Shown in pieces: positions 6,532 to 15,166 of a stretch of DNA of 64,000 nucleotides (positions are counted from its first letter, which is position 1; every line of letters starts with the position of its first letter). A program made the translations under genes and the position numbers. The DNA is from Shewanella oncorhynchi (lineage in GTDB: Bacteria > Pseudomonadota > Gammaproteobacteria > Enterobacterales > Shewanellaceae): assembly GCF_012584455.1 (NCBI RefSeq), contig NZ_JABAEB010000006.1, positions 189,440 through 253,439 of the forward strand. Reading direction: 5' to 3'. The notes under the pieces were generated by a model. The model was not told where the DNA came from, did not search any database, and saw only the letters and a program-made list of their open reading frames with translations.

Positions 6532-7800
6532 ATGGCGCAGGTGATGACAGCAACAGGCGTAGAGCAAGGCAAGTTAAACGATGCAGTATTGCGCCGTTGG
6601 TTGCGGGCAGGCATAACGCGAGACTTTCGGGACACGCAGTTTCCGGCGGTGCGGTTACGGGCCTCGACCGATAGACGCCAAGCCTCAGTGTATTTAGTGA
6701 TGAACGAAGCAGGCAAAACCGTGTGGCAAAAGCAGGGCGTGTGGCCAGTGATGTGCTTGAAGACCTTTTTAACCGAGTTACCCAGTTTGCTCGCCAAACG
6801 CAGTATGGGCCAAGCGGTAATCAGCAACGAATTTACCACGGTCGCGCAATTGCTGGCGTGGTTTGTCACCCATGTGGAGTGCAATCGCACTTTAAGCAAC
6901 AGCTGGCGCAGTAACTGTAAATCGTTAGTGAGTAAACATCTCAGCGGCTGCTTTGGTGAGTTACCACTCAATGAGCTGAACTTTATCGCGGTGGACAGTT
7001 ATTTAATCAAACCCATGTTGGCGCAGGGGTACTCGGCCAATTACATCAAAGCGGCGGTGAAAGTGTTGAAACGGGCGTTATCGGTCGCGGCCGATTTACG
7101 GGTGTTAGACACCAATAGCTTGGCGGGGTATCGGGTGCAGATGAGTTTGAAGATGCCGCCTTTGGTGGGCACGCAATTAAGCGAGTCGGACGTGGGCCCG
7201 TTATTCAGCGCATTGCGAAATGCAGCAAGACCGGTGGCCATGCTGTTTGTGTTGATGTTGATGTTCGGTACCCGCATAGGTGAAACCCGTTTAGCACGTT
7301 GGGACCACTTTGCCGGCGATTACTGGTTTATCCCCGCCGAGAATGCCAAGAACCGCCAAGAGCATCGCTTACCTATGACGCCCACAGCCAAGAAGCTGAT
7401 AACCCATTATGCCCAATGGCAATACACGCATGTGGGCAAGCGGGCGTTTTTGTTCCCAGGCGAAGTGGGGCCGGTGAGCATTCGCACCGCGCAGTATTGG
7501 AGTGAGACGATTCGGTTTAAGGCATTTACCTCCCATGCACTAAGAAAACTGTGCCGCACCATTATTGCTGATATGGGCGTAGATACCATGGTGGGTGAGC
7601 GAATTTTGAATCACACCTTGCCATTGCTGCTGCGCACTTACGTTAACAGCACCTTAGATAAGGGCATGTTGATGGCGTTGGATGCCTACCACGCACACTT
7701 AATCACACTGGGGTTTGATGATGTGGCGCCCGAGATAATGCGCCAATCGACCACTGAGCCGAGTGAGCCGGACGAGCCAATGTTAGTGGGGTGGTTATGA
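6532..7800 (+). CDS. Tyrosine recombinase (phage integrase family)
   Basis: The 422-residue protein shows the full catalytic set in its C-terminal half: Arg in FGTRIGETRLARW, HALRKLCR (His-x-x-Arg), a second His in ILNHTLP, and the nucleophile Tyr in LLRTYVNS. The central part (about 110-200) is the SAM-like core-binding domain, preceded by an N-terminal arm-binding-like region. It cuts and rejoins DNA at att sites through a 3'-phosphotyrosine link. Its place is odd: it sits downstream of the P-like gene and upstream of the second regulator, not at the phage edge next to an attachment site. It could be the sole integrase or a resolvase acting in replication. Confidence 0.88.
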   Translation: MAQVMTATGVEQGKLNDAVLRRWLRAGITRDFRDTQFPAVRLRASTDRRQASVYLVMNEAGKTVWQKQGVWPVMCLKTFLTELPSLLAKRSMGQAVISNEFTTVAQLLAWFVTHVECNRTLSNSWRSNCKSLVSKHLSGCFGELPLNELNFIAVDSYLIKPMLAQGYSANYIKAAVKVLKRALSVAADLRVLDTNSLAGYRVQMSLKMPPLVGTQLSESDVGPLFSALRNAARPVAMLFVLMLMFGTRIGETRLARWDHFAGDYWFIPAENAKNRQEHRLPMTPTAKKLITHYAQWQYTHVGKRAFLFPGEVGPVSIRTAQYWSETIRFKAFTSHALRKLCRTIIADMGVDTMVGERILNHTLPLLLRTYVNSTLDKGMLMALDAYHAHLITLGFDDVAPEIMRQSTTEPSEPDEPMLVGWL

Positions 7801-7860
7801 CGCTAACAATAACAATTAGAAATAAAACGAGTGGGTTATGGAGTTCACGCAGGAGGATTT

Positions 7861-8076
7861 ATGGCTAATCGCGCCGCGGATGTATTGAAAGTAGGGCGCC
7901 GTTTACGGGGCATGACCCAAGACGAAGTGGCTGAGATTTACGGCATTAGTCGTAACACTTATCAACGTTGGGAAAATGGCCGTACTACTGCGCCCTATGA
8001 CGATGTGACATCGATATGCCTTGATGTGTTTAAGCTTTCGATTGAGAAGATAAATGAGGTGGCCAATGGGCTTTAG
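7861..8076 (+). CDS. HTH (XRE-type) transcriptional regulator, 71 aa
   Basis: The ATG at 7861 follows AGGAGG at optimal spacing. Residues 10-60 form an XRE-type HTH (MTQDEVAEIYGISRNTYQRWENG). The gene overlaps the next start by 11 bases, so both are translated together. A second small HTH protein upstream of the Q-like gene probably modulates late expression. Confidence 0.7.
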   Translation: MANRAADVLKVGRRLRGMTQDEVAEIYGISRNTYQRWENGRTTAPYDDVTSICLDVFKLSIEKINEVANGL

Positions 8077-8425
8077 CGATGAACCCGAGCAGAGGATGAA
8101 CATTAAGGCGTTGCGGTTAGGGCTGTATCGCTGGGGCCGTTATTGGGTGTACCAAGAATTGGGCAAGGGGTTTTCAAACCGCAGCGCCTGCGACCGTTTA
8201 GGCGAAGCACTGGGCGGTGGCAACCTAAAGCACGAACTCAACGTGCCTGCCCATGTCGCCCATTTTGACCACCTCGTTGAGCAGTTATCCATTAACTGTA
8301 AACGCGCCATTCGCGCCCATTACCTCTGCAAAGAACAGTGGGCTTTAATGGGATTTGACAGCAAGAAGTCTTACATCTTCTGGCTAAGGAAAGCCGAAAT
8401 GGCACTACTAGATAGGATGAATTAG
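8066..8425 (+). CDS. Q-like antitermination protein (short form)
   Basis: I start at ATG 8066 because GAGGTGG precedes it at good spacing; an ATG at 8054 is possible. The 119-residue product has the features of short lambdoid antiterminators: an N-terminal WGRYW, a central segment beginning LSINCKRAIRAHYL, and C-terminal SKKSYIFWLRKAEMALLDRM, the sigma-70-region-4-like DNA-binding part. It would load on RNA polymerase at the late promoter. Two hairpins follow directly. No late genes follow, so in this location it has nothing left to switch on. Confidence 0.65.
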   Translation: MGFSDEPEQRMNIKALRLGLYRWGRYWVYQELGKGFSNRSACDRLGEALGGGNLKHELNVPAHVAHFDHLVEQLSINCKRAIRAHYLCKEQWALMGFDSKKSYIFWLRKAEMALLDRMN

Positions 8426-8432
8426 AAAGAAC

Positions 8433-8487
8433 GCCCTCTTACGAGGGCTGGCGGGTTAGACGGTTGTCCACCAAGACTGCTAACCCG
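8433..8487 (+). other. Two hairpins after the Q-like gene (possible late-promoter leader)
   Basis: GCCCTC-TTAC-GAGGGC (8433-8448) is followed by CGGGTTAG (8452-8459) pairing with CTAACCCG (8480-8487) around a 20-base loop. Lambdoid phages place the late promoter, qut site and terminator directly after Q. These hairpins are what remains in that position. Confidence 0.4.
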
Positions 8488-9150
8488 TTGATAGGATTTT
8501 ATCAAAGGTTTGGACAGATACCTATGCAAAATAATTTGCTATTAAATGATGATAAGCAATATGCGCTTGCAGAAAGAATAACATATTTGCTTTCATGATT
8601 TGACCGTGAGTTTTGTGGCCTGTAGTAGCAAATATGACGTTAAATCAACCAAACTAGATTTTGATTATTTTTTGTAATACTCACATTTTGTTAGTGTTTT
8701 ATTGTGAGTCGTTCTTCAATGGGCAGTATTTGAAATCGTGGATTCATCACTATGTTTCTTGCACTTTACTGTATAAACATTGCCCAAAAATACATCAATA
8801 TTCACATCAATGCCTGTGAAGCTGCACTGGTATGATTTTTCTAAAGGCTTGCTTTACTAAGTAGAAGGGCACTCATTTAGACAGAAATACTTCATACTTC
8901 CCTCAATAGATATTCTGTAATTGAGAAGCCTTTACAAATACCACCTGTAGCCATTATCAAACTTTCCTTGTCTTGAACCTCTATTGCGAATAATGACTGT
9001 CATTAATAAAAAATATTGAGCAAATTGTTCATTTTTAAAAGTACAGATCATACTGATACTTTAGGGGATCTTGTATATCGTTCCCTAAGAGCGATATTAA
9101 AAATTTTTCCGTTTGTACCATTCGAAAAAGTATCAGACAGGAGTTAGTTT
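8488..9150. other. AT-rich intergenic, end of prophage remnant
   Basis: I see no coding frame. Composition drops from the GC-rich phage genes to AT-rich DNA, marking the right end of the phage block. I did not find a clear attachment-site repeat. The last 30 bases hold an AGGAG site for the chemoreceptor gene. Confidence 0.6.
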
Positions 9151-10791
9151 ATGTTTAAAAGCATGACAATAATACAAAAAATGACCACAGTGTTTTTTAT
9201 CCTTTCTTTACTGGTGCTGGGATTGGCTTGGTTTTCAGTCACTCAGCTTGCCAGCTTGCATAGTAATACGACTAAGATTACTGAAAACCTAATCCCTTCT
9301 ATTCGTTCATCTGCTCAAATGCATGTTGCATTACTTGATGCTCGACGTGCTGAATTGAACATGGTAATTGACGTGATGAAACAGGACTCTGCTGCCATGG
9401 AGATTAGTAAGCAACGCTTTGAGACAGCCAAGCATGAATTTGAAGTCGCAGACCAACAATATGCCAAACTAGATTTTGTATCAGAGCAAGACAAACAACA
9501 ATTTACAGAGCTTGGCATCGCTGCAGAAAAATATTTCGCTGCACACTCATCATTGGTGACAGCCATTGAAAAAGGGGACATGGCGAGTGCAAATGTGATG
9601 ATCAAAACAGTGACCAGACAAACTTTGGAAGTGGCTGGAGAAGAAACTGCGAATTTACGAAATGAAAATGATCGCGCAGCACAGGAGATGGCGACAAGTA
9701 GTGAGTCAGCCTATAAAACAGCCAAAATGCTCAGCATTATAGTGGGACTTGGCACAATATTTTTTGTACTAGCGATGGCATTACTGTTAATCCGTCAGAT
9801 AAAAAATCCCATAATGTTGTTGTTAAAGCAAACTAATCAGGTATCAGCTGGTAACTTGACCAATAAGCTCGACATGAATTTGTTTGCCCGTGATGAGTTT
9901 GGTCAACTGGCAGATAGCTTTAATGAGATGCAAGATAACTTGCGCATGCTGGTTAGTGAGGTTTCCAACTCTGTAGTGCAACTTAGCTCTGCGGCCGAGG
10001 AGATAAGCGCTGTTGCTTTGCAGTCATCCAACAATATGGAAACTCAGCAAAATGAGCTAAACCAGTTGGCTACTGCGATGCATGAGATGCAAGCTACCGT
10101 TCAAGACGTCGCTCGAAATACCAACGATGCCGCCAATGCAGCGACACAGGCAAGTGGCACTGCGACGCAAGGTAGTGAAACAGTAAATGACTCGATTGTG
10201 CGTATTGATAAGGTCGCTGGAGCGATAGAAGCTACCGCGGTAGTTATCCGTAAATTGGGAGATGATAGCCGTAATATTGGGATGGTATTGGAGGTGATCC
10301 AAGGTATTGCTGAACAAACTAACTTGTTAGCGCTGAACGCGGCCATTGAAGCTGCAAGAGCTGGCGAACAGGGTAGAGGGTTTGCTGTCGTGGCAGATGA
10401 GGTGCGAACGCTAGCCAAACGGACACAGGACTCCACTTCTCAAATCAATAGCATCATTTCTGAATTGCAGTTACGGGCTAGTGAAGCTGGGAATACTATG
10501 CAGCAGAGCCAAGCTATGATGATTGAGACTGTTAACAAAGCTAAGGAGGCTGGAGAATCGATTGCGAAAATCAGCGGTTCAGTGAGCAGCATTTCTCAAA
10601 TGAATATTCAGATTGCTACCGCGACAGAAGAACAGGGCGCCGTAAGTGAAGAGCTAAACCGTAATGTCGCAAATATTAGCGACGCTTCTGAAGAGGTGGC
10701 TACTGGTGCGAAACAGATGGCGATGGCATGTAACGATCTGAATCATTTAGCCACGCAGTTGCAGGATGTTGTGAGGAAATTTCGTATTTAA
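9151..10791 (+). CDS. Methyl-accepting chemotaxis protein
   Basis: The 546-residue receptor has a first membrane helix at about 12-32, a periplasmic helical ligand-binding region (33-190, four-helix-bundle type), a second membrane helix at 193-215, a HAMP domain (216-268) and a long cytoplasmic coiled coil. The signalling tip ([20 protein letters not shown]) is the universal contact site for CheA/CheW. The last residues are VVRKFRI, with no CheR-docking pentapeptide. It begins after a good AGGAG site and stands alone between noncoding stretches, so it is an orphan receptor; its ligand cannot be told from sequence. The next coding pair encodes flagellar stator proteins. Confidence 0.95.
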   Translation: MFKSMTIIQKMTTVFFILSLLVLGLAWFSVTQLASLHSNTTKITENLIPSIRSSAQMHVALLDARRAELNMVIDVMKQDSAAMEISKQRFETAKHEFEVADQQYAKLDFVSEQDKQQFTELGIAAEKYFAAHSSLVTAIEKGDMASANVMIKTVTRQTLEVAGEETANLRNENDRAAQEMATSSESAYKTAKMLSIIVGLGTIFFVLAMALLLIRQIKNPIMLLLKQTNQVSAGNLTNKLDMNLFARDEFGQLADSFNEMQDNLRMLVSEVSNSVVQLSSAAEEISAVALQSSNNMETQQNELNQLATAMHEMQATVQDVARNTNDAANAATQASGTATQGSETVNDSIVRIDKVAGAIEATAVVIRKLGDDSRNIGMVLEVIQGIAEQTNLLALNAAIEAARAGEQGRGFAVVADEVRTLAKRTQDSTSQINSIISELQLRASEAGNTMQQSQAMMIETVNKAKEAGESIAKISGSVSSISQMNIQIATATEEQGAVSEELNRNVANISDASEEVATGAKQMAMACNDLNHLATQLQDVVRKFRI

Positions 10792-11825
10792 CTAAATTAT
10801 TTATTTTATATAATAAAGCACTGGCATTATGTCGGTGTTTTTTATGAGCATTAATAAATGAGAAGAGAATCCCATTATCTTTAAAAAAATCTTTATCAGT
10901 TTCATGTTTTGTCGTCATGTTGGGTCGTACAATGCGGTCCCATCATGTGACTATCTGAATTTGTCTGGCTAATTATGCATGAATAGCAGTTTGTTCTAAC
11001 TCATGCAACACAGTCCTGATTTGTCTTCGGCATTGATAGCTATCTATGGATAATGCATGGTTTTCATCATTTCCCAAACTTGTCTGATATCTTCTAGAAG
11101 AGTACCGCTATAGGAGTTATAGGGAATGATGCTTAGATTGGATCTAAAGCAATGCTCATGTTTGGCATTAAGCTTCAGCACGCGCAGTAGTTGGTCGTCG
11201 CTTTGTTACTCATAGTGTAAAGTGCCCAAAAGTATTCGTGCGGGTCGCTATTTAGTCAGTCTAGTATTCTAAAATACTCTTTCATTAAAACTTATTCACT
11301 TCTTTTTAACCTAACTTCTGTTGTAAAGTTGCATAATTGGGTAAACATATTGATGTTTTGTCTGATTTAGTTAATTGCAGGCTGAGGAGTAAGCAATCTT
11401 GACTATTAATAGGACAAGGCTATCAGCACTTAGGTATTAACCATTGTATGGAAAAATCTTTACACGGTATCAAGTCGGTTATGTCCTAGACCCACTCTTT
11501 GTTGGGCCTGTATTTGTCATTACTGCTAAAGCTGAAATGGTACGATATTTGCTTTTTGAAAAATTGCACTGGTTTTATCTACTTGAACTATACTCTGATT
11601 GAAAATGCATCTTATATGCTATAAAAGAAATTTTTATTTAAATTATTGGTTTTTGTAGTTGTAAAGTTGGATAAGGTAGCTTTGATTTTATATTTTATTA
11701 AACTAATAAAAGTAGAGTTAACAACTAAGCTACTCATTATAAAGTAAGATAGAATGGTTAATTTATTTCATGTGAAAACAATGTGTTGTATGTTTTTTTG
11801 TATTTCTAATTTAGGAATGAGATAA
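10792..11825. other. About 1 kb without an intact gene
   Basis: No intact gene is visible between the chemoreceptor and the stator pair. The stretch is AT-rich with one protein-like remnant on the minus strand (11044-11205). The last part is very AT-rich and probably holds the stator promoter. Confidence 0.6.
11044..11205 (-). pseudogene. Fragment of unidentified gene
   Basis: Reading the minus strand gives about 53 residues ending at a stop codon at 11046-11044, including PYNSYSGTLLEDIRQVWEMM, which looks like real protein rather than random translation. There is no start codon in frame and a stop lies just upstream. I do not recognise the family. It may be the tail of a gene lost when this region was rearranged. 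Confidence 0.3.
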
Positions 11826-12560
11826 ATGAGTTTTATTGGTGTATTGGTTGCAATATTATTTATATTAGTTGGAAACCTTATCGAAGGTGGGCATCCTAGT
11901 GCCTTACTGGACTTACCAGCATTTATGATTGTTATCGGGGGAACAATAGGTGCAACTGTAGCACAGTTTCCTTTTTCAGTAATTATTGCTTCAATAAAAC
12001 GCTTTAAGTGGCTCATTTTCCCTTTACGAACTGATTTGGCGGAGCGAGCCGAGTTTTTGGTCGACATTGCAGGCGATGTGCGAAAAGGTGGTTTACTATC
12101 AATTGAAGATAAGATAGACCAAATTAACGATCCTTTTTTACATAAAGGACTTCAATTACTCGTTGATGGTTATGAAAAAGACAATATTGTAGAAATCTTA
12201 GAAAAAGAGATTGAATTTGAACAGCACGGTGTAGAACAAACTGTAAAAGTATATGAGGCAATGGGTGGCTATTGTCCTACGATGGGAATTGTTGGTGCTG
12301 TATTTGGACTAATTCATGCTATGGGGTTACTTGATGCCCCAGATAAATTAGGTGGTGCGATTGCAGTCGCATTTATTGCAACTATTTATGGCGTTGCTGC
12401 GGCTAATATCATCTTCCTGCCATTTGGAAACCGTTACAAAGCGTTTGCACATCAGTTAAGTGTATTTAAAGAGATGACTCTGACTGGAATAATTGGCATT
12501 GCAGACGGTGAGTCACCACAACGGTTACAAGCTCATTTAAATCCATATTTAGAGCACTAA
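11826..12560 (+). CDS. Flagellar stator protein MotA/MotC family
   Basis: The 244-residue protein has four membrane segments (about 3-21, 29-50, 147-170, 180-203) with a cytoplasmic loop between the second and third, as in MotA. The third-fourth segment motif (GIVGAVFGLIHAMG) and GGAIAVAFIATIYGV are typical of the family. It pairs with the MotB/MotD-like gene four bases downstream to form an ion-driven torque generator anchored around the flagellar motor. The pair is not inside a flagellar gene cluster here, so it is probably an auxiliary stator. Confidence 0.88.
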   Translation: MSFIGVLVAILFILVGNLIEGGHPSALLDLPAFMIVIGGTIGATVAQFPFSVIIASIKRFKWLIFPLRTDLAERAEFLVDIAGDVRKGGLLSIEDKIDQINDPFLHKGLQLLVDGYEKDNIVEILEKEIEFEQHGVEQTVKVYEAMGGYCPTMGIVGAVFGLIHAMGLLDAPDKLGGAIAVAFIATIYGVAAANIIFLPFGNRYKAFAHQLSVFKEMTLTGIIGIADGESPQRLQAHLNPYLEH

Positions 12561-12564
12561 CGAG

Positions 12565-13395
12565 ATGAGAAAAAAGAAAGTTGATCCCCCAGAAAATCAT
12601 GAACGTTGGTTAATTTCTTACGCAGATTTTATGACACTGTTATTTGCCTTATTTGTAGTGTTGTACTCATTTGCGATGAGTGATAAAAATGAAGCAAAGT
12701 TTATGGTTGAAGGTCTTATAGATTCATTGGCTAAAATCGGGTTGATATCAACTCCTGCTGTGACTTCATTAGCACCTGGAGGAACGAGTATACTCGAACC
12801 CAATACTGTGACATCCGTTGTAGATGCAGAACCAAAGCTTATTGAACTTGCAACAACCGCACCTGCAAGCTCCGAGAGCAATGACAATACGCTAGCAAAT
12901 GCGAAGAGCAATGACACAATAAAAAAGTATAAAGAAATAATATCCGCTAAGTTAAAAAATGAAATAGAAAATCAAGAAATTGAAATTGATGCTGTGAGTG
13001 ATAGTCTCATCATTCGAATCGGTGACAACAACACTTTTTTTGCATCGGGCTCTGCTTTTATACAACCTAAATTTGTACCGCTAATTGATAAGATTGGCGA
13101 GATTATCGCGTCAGTCCCAGGAAGAATAGTGATAGCCGGACATACTGACGCAACATTGCCAATGGAGATTTATGCTGACAATTGGGACTTATCATCTTTA
13201 AGAGCTACGGCAGTCGTTAGAGTAATCACTAAAAACAAGGGCGTAAACCCAAGTAGAATTATTGTTCAGGGCTTAGCTGATACACAACCTCGTTTTAAAA
13301 ATGATACACCTGAACATCGTCAGAAAAACCGCAGAATAGAAATAATTATAAACCAGGGTAATACCGTTGAAAGCCATATTCCTATACCTGAATAA
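12565..13395 (+). CDS. Flagellar stator protein MotB/MotD family (OmpA-like)
   Basis: Residues about 15-40 contain the single membrane helix with WLISYADFMTLLFALF; Asp21 is the ion-binding residue equivalent to Asp32 of E. coli MotB. The C-terminal domain (about 150-265) is an OmpA-like peptidoglycan-binding fold (IVIAGHTD, then QKNRRIEIII). A Ser/Thr/Ala-rich linker lies between. The membrane helix resembles MotD-type proteins (ALFVVLYS) more than Na+-type PomB. It forms one operon with the MotA-like gene. Confidence 0.9.
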   Translation: MRKKKVDPPENHERWLISYADFMTLLFALFVVLYSFAMSDKNEAKFMVEGLIDSLAKIGLISTPAVTSLAPGGTSILEPNTVTSVVDAEPKLIELATTAPASSESNDNTLANAKSNDTIKKYKEIISAKLKNEIENQEIEIDAVSDSLIIRIGDNNTFFASGSAFIQPKFVPLIDKIGEIIASVPGRIVIAGHTDATLPMEIYADNWDLSSLRATAVVRVITKNKGVNPSRIIVQGLADTQPRFKNDTPEHRQKNRRIEIIINQGNTVESHIPIPE

Positions 13396-13494
13396 TCATA
13401 CAAAACTGTCTGACTAACACACTATTTTCTTAATGTTAACGCTCTTTATCTACAGAGAATGGCTTCTGAGTTAAATATAACGAGAATGTATTTC

Positions 13495-13638
13495 ATTAGC
13501 TAAAATTAATATTAAGGCAAACCCTAAGCAATAACACAAAAATAATGCTGAGACTTATCTGATATAACTAACAAATGTAAGCTATTTTACTTTGCTCATT
13601 GCAACAATTCCCGGCTACTGAGCCGATTACTAATAAAA
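13495..13638 (-). pseudogene. Fragment of nhaD (copy of 15178-15320)
   Basis: About 144 bases match the 3' end of the intact nhaD gene in the same orientation, with scattered substitutions and at least one single-base insertion (CCCGGCTACTG against CCCGCTGCTG) that breaks the frame. The fragment is separated from intact nhaD by uppP. It is a relic of a duplication or of replacement of an older nhaD copy. Confidence 0.8.
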
Positions 13639-13651
13639 ATAGCCAGTTTGG

Positions 13652-13750
13652 TGGCAAGTGGCATATCCAATTCTATAAAGGTCATGGCCGTCGGAATGGA
13701 CCAGTCATTTATCTATACGTCAGGATGGTGAGAGGAAAACAAAAGTAACG
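13652..13750 (+). pseudogene. Possible transposase fragment
   Basis: One plus-strand frame reads GGKWHIQFYKGHGRRNGPVI and continues to a stop at about 13747. It is reminiscent of the central part of IS91-type transposases, but the match is from memory and short. No inverted ends are visible. Low confidence. Confidence 0.25.
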
Positions 13751-14215
13751 GCTCTCACCATGAGGTGGGCATTGCTGGTAAAGAGCTAATGCCTACCGCT
13801 TCTAGCCCAGAGATTACCTTTTGAAATGAATACCTCCCAAAGTTCAGAAACCTAATAGCTGGTCAGTAAAAGTCAATCTCATTTGCGTTAGTGACATTAA
13901 ATCCTATAAACGTTTATCAATCTCTTACAGTACAAAAGATTTGAATATGCACATTATAACGAACAAGTCGCAGAAACATTAAGTAGGGAGAAGACACCGA
14001 ACAAAGTCATCAAACTCGGTAACCTGTTCATCAGCAAGTAGCGCTACCAGCTAACAACTTTTGGTGCAATTGCATTTCGTGGAAAATTCAATAAAAATCG
14101 CTTATGAAACAAAAAATTAAATATCATTCACATAATTTAATTAACAGTGAAAAACTGATATTTTATCCACTTATTTAACTATCAAGTCGCTATTTCACAC
14201 ACTTAAAGGCACAAA

Positions 14216-15016
14216 ATGACAGACTGGATTTATTTTCTTAAAGCGTTTCTACTTGGAGTTATTGAAGGTATCACTGAATTTTTACCAATTTCAAGTACTG
14301 GACATCTTATTTTAATTGGTGATTGGATTAACTTTCCCTCACATGAGGCAAAAGTATTTGAGGTTGTCATTCAATTAGGAGGGATTTTAGCAGTATGTTG
14401 GTTATTCCGAATTAAAATTATAACACTAATTAATGGGGTACTAAAGTCCGACCCTGTAGCACAACGATTTGCAGCTATGGTCATGATTGCTTTCTTGCCA
14501 GCCGCTATTATAGGGGCATTATTTATTAGCAATATTAAACAGCTTTTATTTAATACAACCGTAGTTGCTTCAACATTAATTATTGGAGGAATTATCATAC
14601 TTTGGGTTGAAGGACGAAAAAAAACAGTTGAAATAACAAGTATTGAACAGATAGGATTAAAACAAGCTATAGCAATAGGAATAGCACAATGTATTTCAAT
14701 GATCCCAGGCACATCTAGATCTGGTGCTACTATTATTGGCGGTATGTTATCAGGGGTATCACGGCAAGCTGCAACAGAGTTTTCATTTTTCTTAGCCATA
14801 CCAACCATGCTAGGTGCCGCAGTATACGATGCATCAAAAAATTATCATCTGCTAAGTATAGATGATATTTGGGCAATAGTTTTTGGATTTATTGCAGCAT
14901 TTTTCTCGGCAATTATTGTTGTTAATACACTAATTCAATTTGTTGCCAAACATTCATTAAATATTTTTGCATGGTACAGAATTATATTAGGCATAATAAT
15001 TCTTGTTCTTGCCTGA
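14216..15016 (+). CDS. uppP: Undecaprenyl-diphosphatase (BacA/UppP)
   Basis: The 266-residue membrane protein has the two signature segments of the family: an N-terminal loop (GVIEGITEFLPISSTGHLIL, residues about 14-33) with the catalytic glutamates and serines, and PGTSRSGATI (about 163-172) with the essential arginine. It removes a phosphate from undecaprenyl pyrophosphate so that the lipid carrier can be reused in peptidoglycan and O-antigen synthesis, and extra copies give bacitracin tolerance. The gene is very AT-rich and sits between a broken and an intact nhaD, which suggests lateral arrival. The genome probably has another copy elsewhere. Confidence 0.95.
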   Translation: MTDWIYFLKAFLLGVIEGITEFLPISSTGHLILIGDWINFPSHEAKVFEVVIQLGGILAVCWLFRIKIITLINGVLKSDPVAQRFAAMVMIAFLPAAIIGALFISNIKQLLFNTTVVASTLIIGGIIILWVEGRKKTVEITSIEQIGLKQAIAIGIAQCISMIPGTSRSGATIIGGMLSGVSRQAATEFSFFLAIPTMLGAAVYDASKNYHLLSIDDIWAIVFGFIAAFFSAIIVVNTLIQFVAKHSLNIFAWYRIILGIIILVLA

Positions 15017-15123
15017 TACAAGTAAGGCTTATAAAAATATCGTAACACAATAAAGCATTCACATAAACCACATGTGAATAAATGAAAAAGTACCAATAAA
15101 AAACATACAGTTAATTTTAATTT

Positions 15124-15155
15124 GATGGTTAGGCGAAACTTCACACCTAACCATC
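15124..15155. terminator. Bidirectional terminator between uppP and nhaD
   Basis: GATGGTTAGG (15124-15133) pairs perfectly with CCTAACCATC (15146-15155) around a 12-base loop. A/T-rich tracts lie on both sides. The two genes converge on it. Confidence 0.65.
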
Positions 15156-15166
15156 AATTATAATTA

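Larger units (their letters stand above)
13396..14215. other. Gene-poor gap with decayed sequences
   Basis: This 820-bp gap holds a copied fragment of the nhaD 3' end (13495-13638) and a plus-strand protein-like stretch near 13652-13750, but no intact gene. The last 120 bases are AT-rich upstream DNA of uppP. Confidence 0.6.
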
